DNA of 64,000 bases from Anaerolineae bacterium (GTDB lineage Bacteria; Chloroflexota; Anaerolineae; Aggregatilineales; Phototrophicaceae): assembly GCA_025055175.1 (NCBI GenBank), contig JANWYT010000002.1:62001-126000 (forward strand). Reading direction: 5' to 3'. Within the stretch, counting starts at the first letter, position 1, and the number at the start of each line of letters is the position of its first letter. The position numbers were made by a program, and so were the translations under genes. The notes under the pieces were generated by a model that saw only the letters and a list, made by a program, of their open reading frames with translations, was not told the origin of the DNA and ran no database searches. Positions 8,178 through 16,727 of the stretch are shown one piece after another.

Positions 8178-9061
8178 GTACGCGCCGTCTGTTGGCCTGG
8201 GTTGGCGTCTACGTTGCTGCTGGCTTAGCTATTTTGGGTTTCCTTCTCTTCATCGTAGGTATGGCCGCAGAGCTGCTGTTCAGCACTCAACCTATTGATC
8301 CTCAGTTGCTCTCGCCTCAGATTCAAATTGCCATCGCTGGCCTGTGCTTGTCAGCTTGCATGATGATGGCTGGCTTTGTGCTAGTGGGCCTGCTGCTGGC
8401 GCGCCAGACGCGCCGCCAAGCCCCTGGCTATGGCGAAGCCGTGTCGCTGATGGAGCAACTACAGTTCCAACAAGCCTTGCCCTTGTTGGAACGCGCCATC
8501 AGGATGGGCCGCGAGACGCCTGATTTGCTCATGCTGCTGGCCAACGCTTATGCACACACGGGCCAATTGGCCAAAGCCCAAGCGACGGCAGATCGCGCTG
8601 TCTCGCTCTATCCTCAGGACGCCAGCGCCTACATCGCTCTGGCCAACGGCTATCGGCTGCAGGCCAGCTACGACGCTGCGGCCCAGGTGTTGCAGCGCGC
8701 TCTCCAGCTTGATCCGCAGCAACCCGTCGTCTGGGCTGAGCTGGGCCTGTTGCACGTCCTGAATGGCGACAAGAAGGCTGCTCAGGCGGCCCTCCAGGAG
8801 GCAGCTCGCAGCGACGATCTGCCCTCTATGTACCGCGTGCGCGTAGCCTATCATCTGGCTCGCCTGGCCAGGTCTAACGGAGATGAAGTCCAAGCTCGGC
8901 AGGCTAGCGCTGAGATGCTGCGCTCGGCTGAGAGTCTAGAGGCCTGGCAGCCGCTGGTGCAGGCTATGCAGGGGACGGCCTATGGCCAAACGCTGCGCTA
9001 TGAGATCGCTGCCATCGAAGACGCCATCGCTCGCGAATTAGCCGACAGCGAAAAAAGATAA
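8174..9061 (+). CDS. Membrane-anchored TPR protein 2
   Basis: 295 residues. Two hydrophobic helices (residues about 10-32 and 50-72) precede a run of TPR repeats: 'EAVSLMEQLQFQQALPLLERAIRMG', 'LLMLLANAYAHTGQLAKAQATADRAVSLYPQDASAYIALANGYRLQASYDAAAQVLQRALQLDPQQPVVWAELGLLHVLNGDKKAAQAAL'. The overall plan, membrane hairpin then TPR array, is that of its two neighbours, suggesting duplication followed by strong divergence. It begins inside the preceding stop codon (4-base overlap) and ends 6 bases before the third TPR gene. Confidence 0.75.
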   Translation: MSTRRLLAWVGVYVAAGLAILGFLLFIVGMAAELLFSTQPIDPQLLSPQIQIAIAGLCLSACMMMAGFVLVGLLLARQTRRQAPGYGEAVSLMEQLQFQQALPLLERAIRMGRETPDLLMLLANAYAHTGQLAKAQATADRAVSLYPQDASAYIALANGYRLQASYDAAAQVLQRALQLDPQQPVVWAELGLLHVLNGDKKAAQAALQEAARSDDLPSMYRVRVAYHLARLARSNGDEVQARQASAEMLRSAESLEAWQPLVQAMQGTAYGQTLRYEIAAIEDAIARELADSEKR

Positions 9062-9067
9062 GCGCTC

Positions 9068-9868
9068 ATGGGCTTGCTCAACCGCTTCTGGGAAGACCTG
9101 CGCCAGTGGGACAAGCCGAGCCAACTCGCTCTGCTGGTGGCTGCGCTCATGGGCTTGCTTTGTGCAGGCTTGGTGACTTTCGGCCCGCCCGAATGGCGCA
9201 ACCCTGCCGCGATTGCCCTGGTGGGCGTGATTGTCGTAGCGCAAGTCATCGTCATGTGGGGCAACCGCCACCTAATCGCGCCCATCACCCAAGCTCAGCG
9301 TCTTATGCTGGTTGGTGATCTTGAAGCGGCGCGCGCCGTCCTGCTGTCTTATCTAGATGAACGCCAGGCTCAAGGTCGAGCGCCATCAGTGCGCGCTCTG
9401 GCTCTGTTGGGCAATGTGCAGCGCCAGCTGGGCGCTCTGGAAGAGAGCGAACGCCTGCTGCGCGACGCCCTGCGCCGTCAACCGACCTCTCATCTAGCAG
9501 CCTATGGCTTGGGCCGTACTCTGCTCGCGCTCGGTGAATATCAAGAAGCTGAGTCATTCATCAAAAAATCTTTAGCTCTTGGCGCGCCACCCGTTGTACA
9601 ATTTGATTTAGGCCACGCGCTGATCCGACAGGGTCGAAACGCCGAGGCAATTCCTCTGCTGCGAGCGACCCAAACAGCTCCTGAAGCCCATCGGCGTCTG
9701 TTGGCCGCCTACTGGTTGTATCGTCTGGGGAATGGGCCAGCCCCGTCGGCTGAACTCGTCCGCGAGGGAAGCGCGTTCTGGCACGCCGAGACTCAACGCT
9801 GTGCCCATACGCCCTACGGACGCGCTCTTCTGGAGGATATTCATGGCATCCAAACCTTCGCCGAGTAA
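9068..9868 (+). CDS. Membrane-anchored TPR protein 3
   Basis: 266 residues. Two hydrophobic segments (LALLVAALMGLLCAGLVTF and AAIALVGVIVVAQVIVMW) within the first 65 residues are followed by TPR units ('SVRALALLGNVQRQLGALEESERLLRDALRRQPTSHLAAYGLGRTLLALGEYQEAESFIKKSLALGAPPVVQFDLGHALIRQGRNAEAIPLL'). The C-terminal quarter, with HAETQRCAHTPYGRALLEDI, is not TPR. It overlaps the next gene by 26 bases, an unusually long overlap for this window. Third of three consecutive membrane-TPR genes. Confidence 0.75.
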   Translation: MGLLNRFWEDLRQWDKPSQLALLVAALMGLLCAGLVTFGPPEWRNPAAIALVGVIVVAQVIVMWGNRHLIAPITQAQRLMLVGDLEAARAVLLSYLDERQAQGRAPSVRALALLGNVQRQLGALEESERLLRDALRRQPTSHLAAYGLGRTLLALGEYQEAESFIKKSLALGAPPVVQFDLGHALIRQGRNAEAIPLLRATQTAPEAHRRLLAAYWLYRLGNGPAPSAELVREGSAFWHAETQRCAHTPYGRALLEDIHGIQTFAE

Positions 9869-10511
9869 GACGCCACAGCGCCGCAGCGCCGATCCATATG
9901 CTACTCTCAAAGCTGGACAGAAGGGCCGCCAGAGCGAAGCGTCGTTCTTCACCAACCGCGATGGGACAATTTCCGTCTTCCGCGTGAGCCTCTTGGTGGC
10001 TATTCTGGGAGCGCTGCTGATTGGCAGTGGTGTGCTGGCTTTCAACGTCGATCAGCAGTCGCGTCGCGCGCCGCTAGAGATTCGCCTGCCAGAAGGTGCG
10101 CGGCAGTGGGGCGCTCCCAACGTCTACTCGTCAACCTGGCGTGATGTCTACTATCGCGTGCCAGGGGGCGATCCGCAAGCGATAGCCGATTTTTACGATC
10201 AGCGCATGGCCGAGCATTACGGATCGTCCGTCAGCGTACGGGATCGTGAGCGCTGTCAGCGCGTCCCGCCCGTCGGTGAGTACACCAACATCCCTGACAG
10301 TCGGCGCGGGCCAGATGGCAACACATTCGATCCCAGCTTCGTGCCGGGCGAATCCATCCCCTACCTATGGCGCTGCATGTTCGATCGCAGCGGCCTGAAC
10401 ACGACTCAGTGGACGAAGGTCACCATTTACCCTGGCGTGGACAGCAAAGACCCCAACCGCAACGCCTTCGGCGATGTGGTCATCGTCTATGAGCAACGCT
10501 GGCAGCCCTGA
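9843..10511 (+). CDS. Single-pass membrane protein with extracytoplasmic domain, unknown
   Basis: 222 residues: a basic, Ser/Pro-rich cytoplasmic N-terminus, one membrane helix at about 45-68 (RVSLLVAILGALLIGSGVLAF) and an extracytoplasmic domain of about 150 residues. The domain contains 'GGDPQAIADFYDQRMAEHYGSSVSV', a pattern common in small secreted 'DFY..qm' domains, and two cysteines (in RERCQRVP and YLWRCMFD) that could form a disulphide. I do not recognise the family. The start at 9843 (MASKPSPSKTPQ) lies inside the previous gene; an upstream open frame from 9732 is discarded because it would be entirely antiparallel in composition to the TPR reading. Confidence 0.6.
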   Translation: MASKPSPSKTPQRRSADPYATLKAGQKGRQSEASFFTNRDGTISVFRVSLLVAILGALLIGSGVLAFNVDQQSRRAPLEIRLPEGARQWGAPNVYSSTWRDVYYRVPGGDPQAIADFYDQRMAEHYGSSVSVRDRERCQRVPPVGEYTNIPDSRRGPDGNTFDPSFVPGESIPYLWRCMFDRSGLNTTQWTKVTIYPGVDSKDPNRNAFGDVVIVYEQRWQP

Positions 10512-10965
10512 GTCTCCCCATCGGCGTCCCTGGTGGTTGCTGATTGTGCCGCTGCTGCTGCTGGGGGCAGGGCTGCTGACTTGGCAAGGGGTGGCGCTGT
10601 TGCTGAGCATCGTCGCGCCGCCCATGCCACCGCTTCCCGATGGCGCGGCCTTGCTCAGCCACAATTCCAGGGGCTACGGACAAGACGAGTGGCGTTACGC
10701 GGCCCCGCTATGCGCCAGCATCGCTTACTATCAGTCCAGCGGCGCTTCTTGCAGCTGGGAGCGCTTTTGCCCACCTGATGGCGTGGACGTGCGCTTTATG
10801 CCCCATACACCCCTGGGACGCTGCCGAGGCGAGCAGCGCTTCGCGGACTTTGCCATGCGCTGGCGTGCGACGCTCAGCACGCTCGGTGACAGCCTTGCTC
10901 CACAAGCTGAGATTCGCCTAGAGCGAGAAATCTTTTGGAACGGGGAATTGCCCGCGCAGGAATAG
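10489..10965 (+). CDS. Single-pass membrane protein, cysteine-containing, unknown
   Basis: 158 residues: one membrane segment at residues 15-40 (WWLLIVPLLLLGAGLLTWQGVALLL) and an extracytoplasmic part with four cysteines (PLCASIAYYQ, SGASCSWERFCPP, LGRCRGEQ). The segment around the cysteines loosely echoes the domain of the preceding gene, which also pairs an N-terminal anchor with a short Cys-containing domain, so the two may be related. The ATG at 10489 overlaps the preceding stop by 23 bases. It is the last gene of the cassette that starts at 6499, before the ileS promoter region. Confidence 0.6.
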   Translation: MSNAGSPESPHRRPWWLLIVPLLLLGAGLLTWQGVALLLSIVAPPMPPLPDGAALLSHNSRGYGQDEWRYAAPLCASIAYYQSSGASCSWERFCPPDGVDVRFMPHTPLGRCRGEQRFADFAMRWRATLSTLGDSLAPQAEIRLEREIFWNGELPAQE

Positions 10966-10977
10966 GACGCTTTGCGT

Positions 10978-10983
10978 TATAAT
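10978..10983 (+). promoter_or_regulatory. Candidate -10 element upstream of ileS
   Basis: A perfect TATAAT hexamer follows the stop of the preceding gene by 12 bases and would start a transcript near 10990, giving ileS a leader of about 150 nt. I see no good -35 hexamer at 16-18 bases upstream, so the call rests on the -10 alone and on its position at the start of the only sizeable gap in front of ileS. Confidence 0.4.
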
Positions 10984-11021
10984 CGTGCCATCCCTGATAG
11001 CCTTGTTGCGGAGGTGGACTC

Positions 11022-11111
11022 GTGGCGTATATCGTGCCACGTATTATTCGGCCTTCGTCCGATGTGCAAGCGGGCATTTGCGGCGTACCCCTGACAATCT
11101 CACCGACTTGA
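11022..11111 (+). CDS. Possible ileS leader ORF rich in isoleucine (29 codons)
   Basis: Too short for ordinary gene calling. A clear GGAGG at 11010-11014 stands 7 bases before a GTG codon at 11022, which opens 29 codons ending in TGA at 11109-11111. Five of the 29 codons are isoleucine (two of them adjacent ATT ATT at codons 8-9; others at codons 4, 19 and 26), a bias one would expect of a peptide that senses Ile-tRNA in front of the isoleucyl-tRNA synthetase gene. I do not find a strong terminator hairpin between it and ileS, so an attenuation role is not supported by structure; a coincidental ORF is a live alternative. Confidence 0.35.
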   Translation: MAYIVPRIIRPSSDVQAGICGVPLTISPT

Positions 11112-11138
11112 CTCATCTCCTCGGAGTATTGTTCAACT

Positions 11139-14100
11139 ATGTTTAAACCCGTATCACCGAGCTTCGACGTGCAGAAGCTCGAACAAGAGCAGTTAGAGTT
11201 CTGGCGGCTGAAGCGTATCTTCCAGCGCACTACTGAGGGCCGAGAGGATGCGCCTCGCTATGTCTTCTTTGAAGGGCCACCAACGGCTAATGGCCAACCT
11301 GGTAGTCACCACGTGTTGGCGCGCGCCTTTAAGGATATGTTCCCGCGCTACAAGGTTATGCAGGGCTACTACTGTGAGCGGCGCGGCGGTTGGGACACGC
11401 ACGGCCTGCCTGTCGAAATTGCCGTCGAAAAAGAGCTGGGCTTCACCGATAAACGCCAGATTGAAGAATATGGCATCGCTGCCTTCAACGAAAAATGCCG
11501 CGCCAACGTCTTCCGCAACATCAACGACTGGGAGAAGTTGACGGAGCGCATTGGCTTCTGGGTAGACCTAGACAATGCGTATATCACCTTCACCAACGAC
11601 TACATCGAGAGCGTGTGGTGGATCCTCAAGCAGTTGTGGGACAAGGGCTTGATCTATCGCGGCTTCAAGACCGTCCCCTACAGTCCTAGCAGCGGCACAG
11701 TCCTCAGCAGCCACGAAGTCTCCCTGGGCTACAAGACCGTCAAAGACCCCAGCGTCTACGTGCGCTTCCCCCTGCGTGACCAAGTGGGAGTGTACTTCTT
11801 GGCCTGGACGACCACACCCTGGACGCTGCCGGCTAACGCAGCGCTGGCGGTTCATCCAGAGCTAGACTATGTTCAAGTGGAGGGCCCACTGCGCCATGCT
11901 GAGGGCCGCGAACAGCTCATCCTGGCCGAGAGCTTGTTAGATAAAGCACTCACGGGCCGTCAGGAGTACACCATCGTCAGGCGTTACAAAGGCCGCGACT
12001 TGGCGGGAATTTTCTATCAGCCCCTTTACACCTTCATCCCGACAGACAAGAAACACGCCTATGTGGTGACAGGCGATTTTGTCAGCGCAGAAGACGGCAC
12101 AGGTATCGTCCACATTGCGCCGTCCTTTGGCCAGGACGACTTTGAGACGGGTCAGAAGTACGACCTGCCCATGTTCATGACCATGCGTCCTGACGGTCGC
12201 TTCATCGACGCTGTGGACAAGTTCAAGGGGATGTGGTTCAAGGATGCTGACGCTGAGATCGTCCGCGACTTGAAGGAGCGTGGGCTGATGTATCGTAGTC
12301 AGAAATACGAGCATGAATATCCGCACAACTGGCGCGACGGCCAACCGCTCATGTACATGGTGCGCGACACTTGGTTCATCCGCACGACGGATTACCGCGA
12401 CAAAATGGTAGCACTCAACAAGACTATCCACTGGGAGCCGGAACATATCCGCGACGGACGCTTCGGTAACTGGTTGGAAGACTTAAAAGAATGGGCACTG
12501 GGGCGCGAGCGCTATTGGGGGACGCCGCTGCCTATTTGGATTGATGAGCAGACGGGTGAGGGCCTGTGCGTAGGCAGCGTTGAAGAGTTGAGCCGCTTGG
12601 CCGGCCGCGATCTGAGCGATCTTGATCTACACCGCCCCTACGTGGATGAGGTCGTCTTCCCTAATCCCAACGGCGGTGGTCTCATGCGCCGCGTGCTAGA
12701 GGTGATCGACGTGTGGTTTGACAGCGGCGCTATGCCTTTAGCTCAGTGGGGCTATCCACACCGCAACAAGGACAAATTCGCTGAGCAGTTCCCAGCAGAT
12801 TACATTTGTGAAGCCGTCGATCAGACGCGCGGCTGGTTTTACAGCCTCCACGCCATTGCGGTTATGCTCTTTGAGAGCGTAGCTTACAAGAACGTCATCT
12901 GCCTGGGCCACATCCTAGATGAGAACGGCGAGAAGATGTCCAAGAGCAAGGGCAACATCGTCGATCCCTGGATGGTGTTGAATCAGCACGGAGCAGACGC
13001 CTTTCGTTGGTATTTGTACACCTCCAATCCTCCTGGCGAATCGCGCCGTTTCTCCGTCGATTTGGTCGGCCAGGTCATCGGCAAGTTCTACAACACGCTC
13101 TGGAACACTTACAGCTTCTTCGTCACCTATGCCAATCTAGACGGCTGGACGCCTGGACGTCAAGCGCCGCCTCTGGCTGAGCGCGACTTGCTAGACCGCT
13201 GGGTGCTTTCTGAGTTGCACAAGCTAGTGCAGCGCGTCACCCAAGCCTTTGAAGATTACGATGCCACTGGCGCTACTCGTCCCATCGAAGCCTTTGTGGA
13301 GAGCCTGAGCGATTGGTATGTGCGCTTGTCGCGGCGGCGCTTCTGGAAAGCTGAGTCGGACGTGGAGAAGCTCAGCGCCTACGCCACACTCTACGAATGC
13401 CTGGTGACGGTGGCCAAGCTGCTCGCGCCGACTATGCCCTTCCTGAGCGAAGCCATGTATCGCAATCTGGTGGTGGAGGTGGCCCAGGGCAAAGTGCCTG
13501 AGAGCGTCCATCTGGCCCAATGGCCGCAGGTCAACGCCGAAGCTATCGATGAGACGCTGAGCGCTGAGATGGCCCTGGTGCAGAACCTCGTCAGCTTGGG
13601 CTTGGCGGCGCGCAATAGCGCCAACTTGATCGTGCGCCAACCGCTGGCCAGCGTGTCCTTTGCCATCTCGCGCAGCGACGAACGCGAAGTCGTGCTGCGC
13701 TATGCTGATCTGATCCGTGATGAGCTGAACGTGAAGGACGTGCGCGTGCTGAAGGAGGGCGAGGCGACGCGGGTCAGGCTTGCGCCTGTCTTCGCCAAGC
13801 TGGGCAGCAGGCTCAAGGGCGATATGAAGCTAGTCAAAGCAGCGCTGGAAGAAGCCACACCAGAGCAGGCGCGCGCTTGGGGGCAGACTCTTATGGCAGG
13901 TCAGAGCATCACCCTGGAGCTGGAAGGCGGCAAGTCGATTACCCTGGCGGCGGATGAAGTTGAAGTACGCCAAGAAGCTGCTGAAGGCTATGTTGTGGCC
14001 CAAGAGAAGGGATATTTGGCAGCGCTAGACGCTAATTTGACGCCTGAACTCATCAACGAGCGCTTAGCTCGCGAGGTGGTGCGCCGTATCCAGACTCTGC

Positions 14101-14333
14101 GCAAGGACGCTAACTTCGACATTGCAGACCGTATCGCTGTGCGCTATCGCGCCAGCGAGGCTGTTGCTCAAGCGGTGGCGGCTTTTGCAACCTATATCCA
14201 GACCGAGACGCTGTGTGATGACTTGCAGATGGGCGAAGCTGAGGACGGTTACCACGTCGAAGACTTCAGCGGCAGCTTCAAGGGTGAACTGAACAACGTA
14301 GAGCTGGTGATCGGCGTGAAACGCCTTTCCTGA
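11139..14333 (+). CDS. ileS: Isoleucyl-tRNA synthetase, type 2 (eukaryote-like), with GSHH instead of HxGH
   Basis: 1064 residues, the length of the longer IleRS2 type. It charges tRNA-Ile with isoleucine in the cytoplasm and edits misactivated valine. The class I signature near residue 55 reads PTANGQPGSHHVLAR, so the canonical HxGH is GSHH (residues 55-58). WDTHGLPVEIAVEKELG follows, then the CP1 editing domain (AWTTTPWTLPANAAL), the EKMSKSKGN motif near residue 605 and an anticodon-binding and C-terminal domain to the end. IleRS2 enzymes are generally insensitive to mupirocin, and a GxHH version of the signature has been linked to extreme resistance in one IleRS2. Stand-alone gene followed by a terminator. 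Confidence 0.95.
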   Translation: MFKPVSPSFDVQKLEQEQLEFWRLKRIFQRTTEGREDAPRYVFFEGPPTANGQPGSHHVLARAFKDMFPRYKVMQGYYCERRGGWDTHGLPVEIAVEKELGFTDKRQIEEYGIAAFNEKCRANVFRNINDWEKLTERIGFWVDLDNAYITFTNDYIESVWWILKQLWDKGLIYRGFKTVPYSPSSGTVLSSHEVSLGYKTVKDPSVYVRFPLRDQVGVYFLAWTTTPWTLPANAALAVHPELDYVQVEGPLRHAEGREQLILAESLLDKALTGRQEYTIVRRYKGRDLAGIFYQPLYTFIPTDKKHAYVVTGDFVSAEDGTGIVHIAPSFGQDDFETGQKYDLPMFMTMRPDGRFIDAVDKFKGMWFKDADAEIVRDLKERGLMYRSQKYEHEYPHNWRDGQPLMYMVRDTWFIRTTDYRDKMVALNKTIHWEPEHIRDGRFGNWLEDLKEWALGRERYWGTPLPIWIDEQTGEGLCVGSVEELSRLAGRDLSDLDLHRPYVDEVVFPNPNGGGLMRRVLEVIDVWFDSGAMPLAQWGYPHRNKDKFAEQFPADYICEAVDQTRGWFYSLHAIAVMLFESVAYKNVICLGHILDENGEKMSKSKGNIVDPWMVLNQHGADAFRWYLYTSNPPGESRRFSVDLVGQVIGKFYNTLWNTYSFFVTYANLDGWTPGRQAPPLAERDLLDRWVLSELHKLVQRVTQAFEDYDATGATRPIEAFVESLSDWYVRLSRRRFWKAESDVEKLSAYATLYECLVTVAKLLAPTMPFLSEAMYRNLVVEVAQGKVPESVHLAQWPQVNAEAIDETLSAEMALVQNLVSLGLAARNSANLIVRQPLASVSFAISRSDEREVVLRYADLIRDELNVKDVRVLKEGEATRVRLAPVFAKLGSRLKGDMKLVKAALEEATPEQARAWGQTLMAGQSITLELEGGKSITLAADEVEVRQEAAEGYVVAQEKGYLAALDANLTPELINERLAREVVRRIQTLRKDANFDIADRIAVRYRASEAVAQAVAAFATYIQTETLCDDLQMGEAEDGYHVEDFSGSFKGELNNVELVIGVKRLS

Positions 14334-14368
14334 ATGCGCTCTTTGTCAATAATCACTAAAGCCCAAAA

Positions 14369-14409
14369 AGGACAGGACGATCTTTGGTTGTTCTGTCCTG
14401 TTTAATTTT
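14369..14409 (+). terminator. Rho-independent terminator after ileS
   Basis: AGGACAG (14369-14375) pairs with CTGTCCT (14393-14399), and the stem can be extended inwards by GAC/GTT (one G-U pair) to ten base pairs with an 11-base loop. It is followed by GTTTAATTTT, a U-rich run. It lies 36 bases after the ileS stop and separates ileS from the PucR-type regulator gene. Confidence 0.75.
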
Positions 14410-14498
14410 GGTCACTATGGCTATATACTAGGGCTTGTCTGCGCCCGAATGAGCGCGTCATTGGTGATAACTCACGACGAGAAAGGCTCGCGTGTCGT

Positions 14499-16130
14499 AT
14501 GGACAAGAATGCCGCCACTCTGCAATCGCTGCTACGCTTTGCCCTGCCCCTGGGCACCGTCCTGCTAGCAGGTGAGGCGGATACGCCGATCAATTGGGCG
14601 GTGACGGTGCGCGCCCAACCGCCTGCTTTTCCTGATATCTATGGTGGAGAGTTAGCCCTGGTGTCGATGGATGTTCTGCGCAGCTATGACAGCAGGATCA
14701 CGCTGGCTGATGTGGTGCAGAGCCTGGCTGAAGTCGGGGTGCGAGCCGTAGGTGTGGCAGGTGATGTGCCGCAGAGCGCAGTGGCGGTGGCGCACGAACG
14801 CGGCGTGTGCTTGCTGGCGCTGCCTAGCGAGAGTGGCTTGTCGATTGTAGAGCGGGCTGTCAACAAGCTCATCCTTAATCAAGCGGCACAGCTCACTGAG
14901 CGGGCCATCGAAATTCAGCGGCAGTTGGCGCGCCTTGCGGCGGAAAACCGTGATTTGAAGAGCTTGTTGCAAGTGATGGCGCGCGCGACCGCCAAGCCCT
15001 GCGTCATCCACGATGACGCAGGCGTGATGATGGCTCAGGCTCATCCCAACGTGGGCAAGCAGGGCCTCAGCGGACGTTCGCTCATCCAGAACATTCCCTA
15101 CAGCGCCTTTCAAAAGTGGCTGGAGTCCGATGCTCCCTCGGCCATCGGCGCGATTGCTGCTAGCCCCATCGGCTTCACGACTGTCCTCAAGGTGGAGGGG
15201 CGCATTGCAGGCTATCTATCGTTGGTGGACAAACCTGGCGACTTGGATGAGTTTGATCGTCTGGTGCTGATGGTGGGGGCTGACGTTTGCGCTATCGAGA
15301 TGGCCAAATCGCGGGCCATCGCTTCAGCTGTGGAGCAGGCCCGTGGGGATTGGATTCAGATGTGGCTGAGCGGCACGCCTGCTGACGACGATCTGTTGAC
15401 TGCCCGCGCCCAGCAAGCGGGCTTTGAGATGGACACGTCTTTTGTGACGGTGGTCTTCCGCGCACAATCCGAGAATGGTCAATCGCTGCCTCTAGAGTCG
15501 CTGCTGTCGCTGGTCAAAGATGACATGAATCGGCGCAAGATCAACGGCGCGGTAGGTCAATACGTCGATGTGATCGTCGTCTTGTATCCATTGGACAACG
15601 TGGCCCAGCTGCCACGCCTGCGCGATGCCATCGAAGAGGTGCGCGTTCAGTTGGCGCAGCGCACTCCTAGCGGCTTGGTCTCCGCTGGGATTAGCCGAGT
15701 GACCAATGGGTTGAACGGCTTGCGCGCCGCCTATCGCGAGGCCAAAGACGCCCTGAGCATTGCTCAAGAACTCGGCGAGCGCGAGAAGACTACCTTCTAC
15801 GGCGATTTGAAGCTCTATCAGTTGCTGCTGGCCCTCAAAGAACTCAACCTGGAACACTTGCGGCGCTTTTACGAGGCGACGTTGGGCCAGTTGGTTGAAC
15901 ACGATGCGCGCAAGCAGAGCGACCTCATCCGCACGCTAGAGGGCTTCTTCCACGCCAACGGCAATCTGGCCAAAGCTGCCGAAGATTTAGACGTGCATAG
16001 GAACACGCTGGTCTATCGCCTAGAGCGCATTGCTGAGCTGACCGACCTAGATTTGGACGACGCCGACAATCGCCTGATCCTTCACTTGGCCCTCAAGATT
16101 CAGCGCGTGCTGGCGACTGTGCCGAGCTAG
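14499..16130 (+). CDS. PucR-family transcriptional regulator 1
   Basis: 543 residues. The N-terminal part (about 8-130: LLRFALPLGTVLLAGEADTPINWAVTV and following) matches the PucR N-terminal sensory domain. A GAF-like central part spans about 145-270 (HDDAGVMMAQAHPN through GDLDEFDRLVLMVGADVCAIEMAK). The C-terminus carries the PucR helix-turn-helix: GFFHANGNLAKAAEDLDVHRNTLVYRLERI, then the DLDDADNRLILHLAL tail. Such proteins control purine, polyamine and other nitrogen-compound genes. No catabolic target is adjacent; the neighbours are a Uma2-type gene and gltB, with a second PucR-family gene on the far side of gltB, which suggests nitrogen regulation (inference). Confidence 0.85.
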   Translation: MDKNAATLQSLLRFALPLGTVLLAGEADTPINWAVTVRAQPPAFPDIYGGELALVSMDVLRSYDSRITLADVVQSLAEVGVRAVGVAGDVPQSAVAVAHERGVCLLALPSESGLSIVERAVNKLILNQAAQLTERAIEIQRQLARLAAENRDLKSLLQVMARATAKPCVIHDDAGVMMAQAHPNVGKQGLSGRSLIQNIPYSAFQKWLESDAPSAIGAIAASPIGFTTVLKVEGRIAGYLSLVDKPGDLDEFDRLVLMVGADVCAIEMAKSRAIASAVEQARGDWIQMWLSGTPADDDLLTARAQQAGFEMDTSFVTVVFRAQSENGQSLPLESLLSLVKDDMNRRKINGAVGQYVDVIVVLYPLDNVAQLPRLRDAIEEVRVQLAQRTPSGLVSAGISRVTNGLNGLRAAYREAKDALSIAQELGEREKTTFYGDLKLYQLLLALKELNLEHLRRFYEATLGQLVEHDARKQSDLIRTLEGFFHANGNLAKAAEDLDVHRNTLVYRLERIAELTDLDLDDADNRLILHLALKIQRVLATVPS

Positions 16131-16163
16131 ACGCTATACTCATAAACATATTGGAGGCTGAAT

Positions 16164-16721
16164 ATGGCCCAGACTGTCCGCGTCCCCATCCGCGCTGAAG
16201 ACTACTTCCAGCGGCCTGAATACGCCGAGCGAGACTCGATTGAATTGATTGGGGGAGAGATTGTCCTGCCCGTGCCACCGACGCCACAACACCAGCGTAT
16301 CGTCCGCGAGATTCTCTTTTGGCTTACGCAGTTAGCCCGCACACAGGGTGGTGAAGCTCTCTCTGCGCCTGTGGAGCTGATGCTGAACGACGAGAACGTC
16401 TATCAGCCTGACGTGCTGTACCTGCGTCCTAACAGCCGCTGCACAGTGGGTGAGAAGCGCCTGACAGGCGCGCCTGATCTGGTGGTAGAAGTGCTTTCGC
16501 CGAGTACCGTCAAGCGTGACCGTCAAGACAAATACTTCGCCTACGAGCGTCACGGCGTGAGCGAATACTGGCTAGTTGATCCTTTGTACAGCGTCATGGA
16601 GTGCTGGGTGCGCGGTGAAGAGAGCAGCGGCTTTCGGCGCTTAGGCGTCTTCAGCGCCGACGAGAGCTTCTTCTCGCCGACGCTGAACGCAATGGTCGAG
16701 GTGGGGGCTTTCCTGCGCTGA
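16164..16721 (+). CDS. Uma2-family (DUF820) putative endonuclease
   Basis: 185 residues. The opening 'R.....dY...pe..e....ELI.GEIv' leads into the Uma2 core: QPDVLYLRPNS (the catalytic Asp strand), APDLVVEVLSPSTVKRDRQDKYFAYERHGVSEYWLVDP, containing the V-E-V-x-S-P-s motif and the downstream lysine of the PD-(D/E)xK-like fold. The family is abundant in Cyanobacteria and Chloroflexota; a restriction or mobile-element role has been proposed but not proven. A strong TTGGAGG lies 8 bases upstream of the ATG, and TATACT at 16135-16140 could be a -10. It converges on gltB with a 6-base gap. Confidence 0.85.
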   Translation: MAQTVRVPIRAEDYFQRPEYAERDSIELIGGEIVLPVPPTPQHQRIVREILFWLTQLARTQGGEALSAPVELMLNDENVYQPDVLYLRPNSRCTVGEKRLTGAPDLVVEVLSPSTVKRDRQDKYFAYERHGVSEYWLVDPLYSVMECWVRGEESSGFRRLGVFSADESFFSPTLNAMVEVGAFLR

Positions 16722-16727
16722 TACGGA

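Noticed and set aside
11021-11041. CGTGGC...GCCACG hairpin in the ileS leader as a T-box or attenuator stem
   Set aside because: There is no GGTGGNACCGCG T-box sequence and no U-tract; a 6-bp stem with a 9-base loop is too weak to call, and it overlaps the putative leader ORF.
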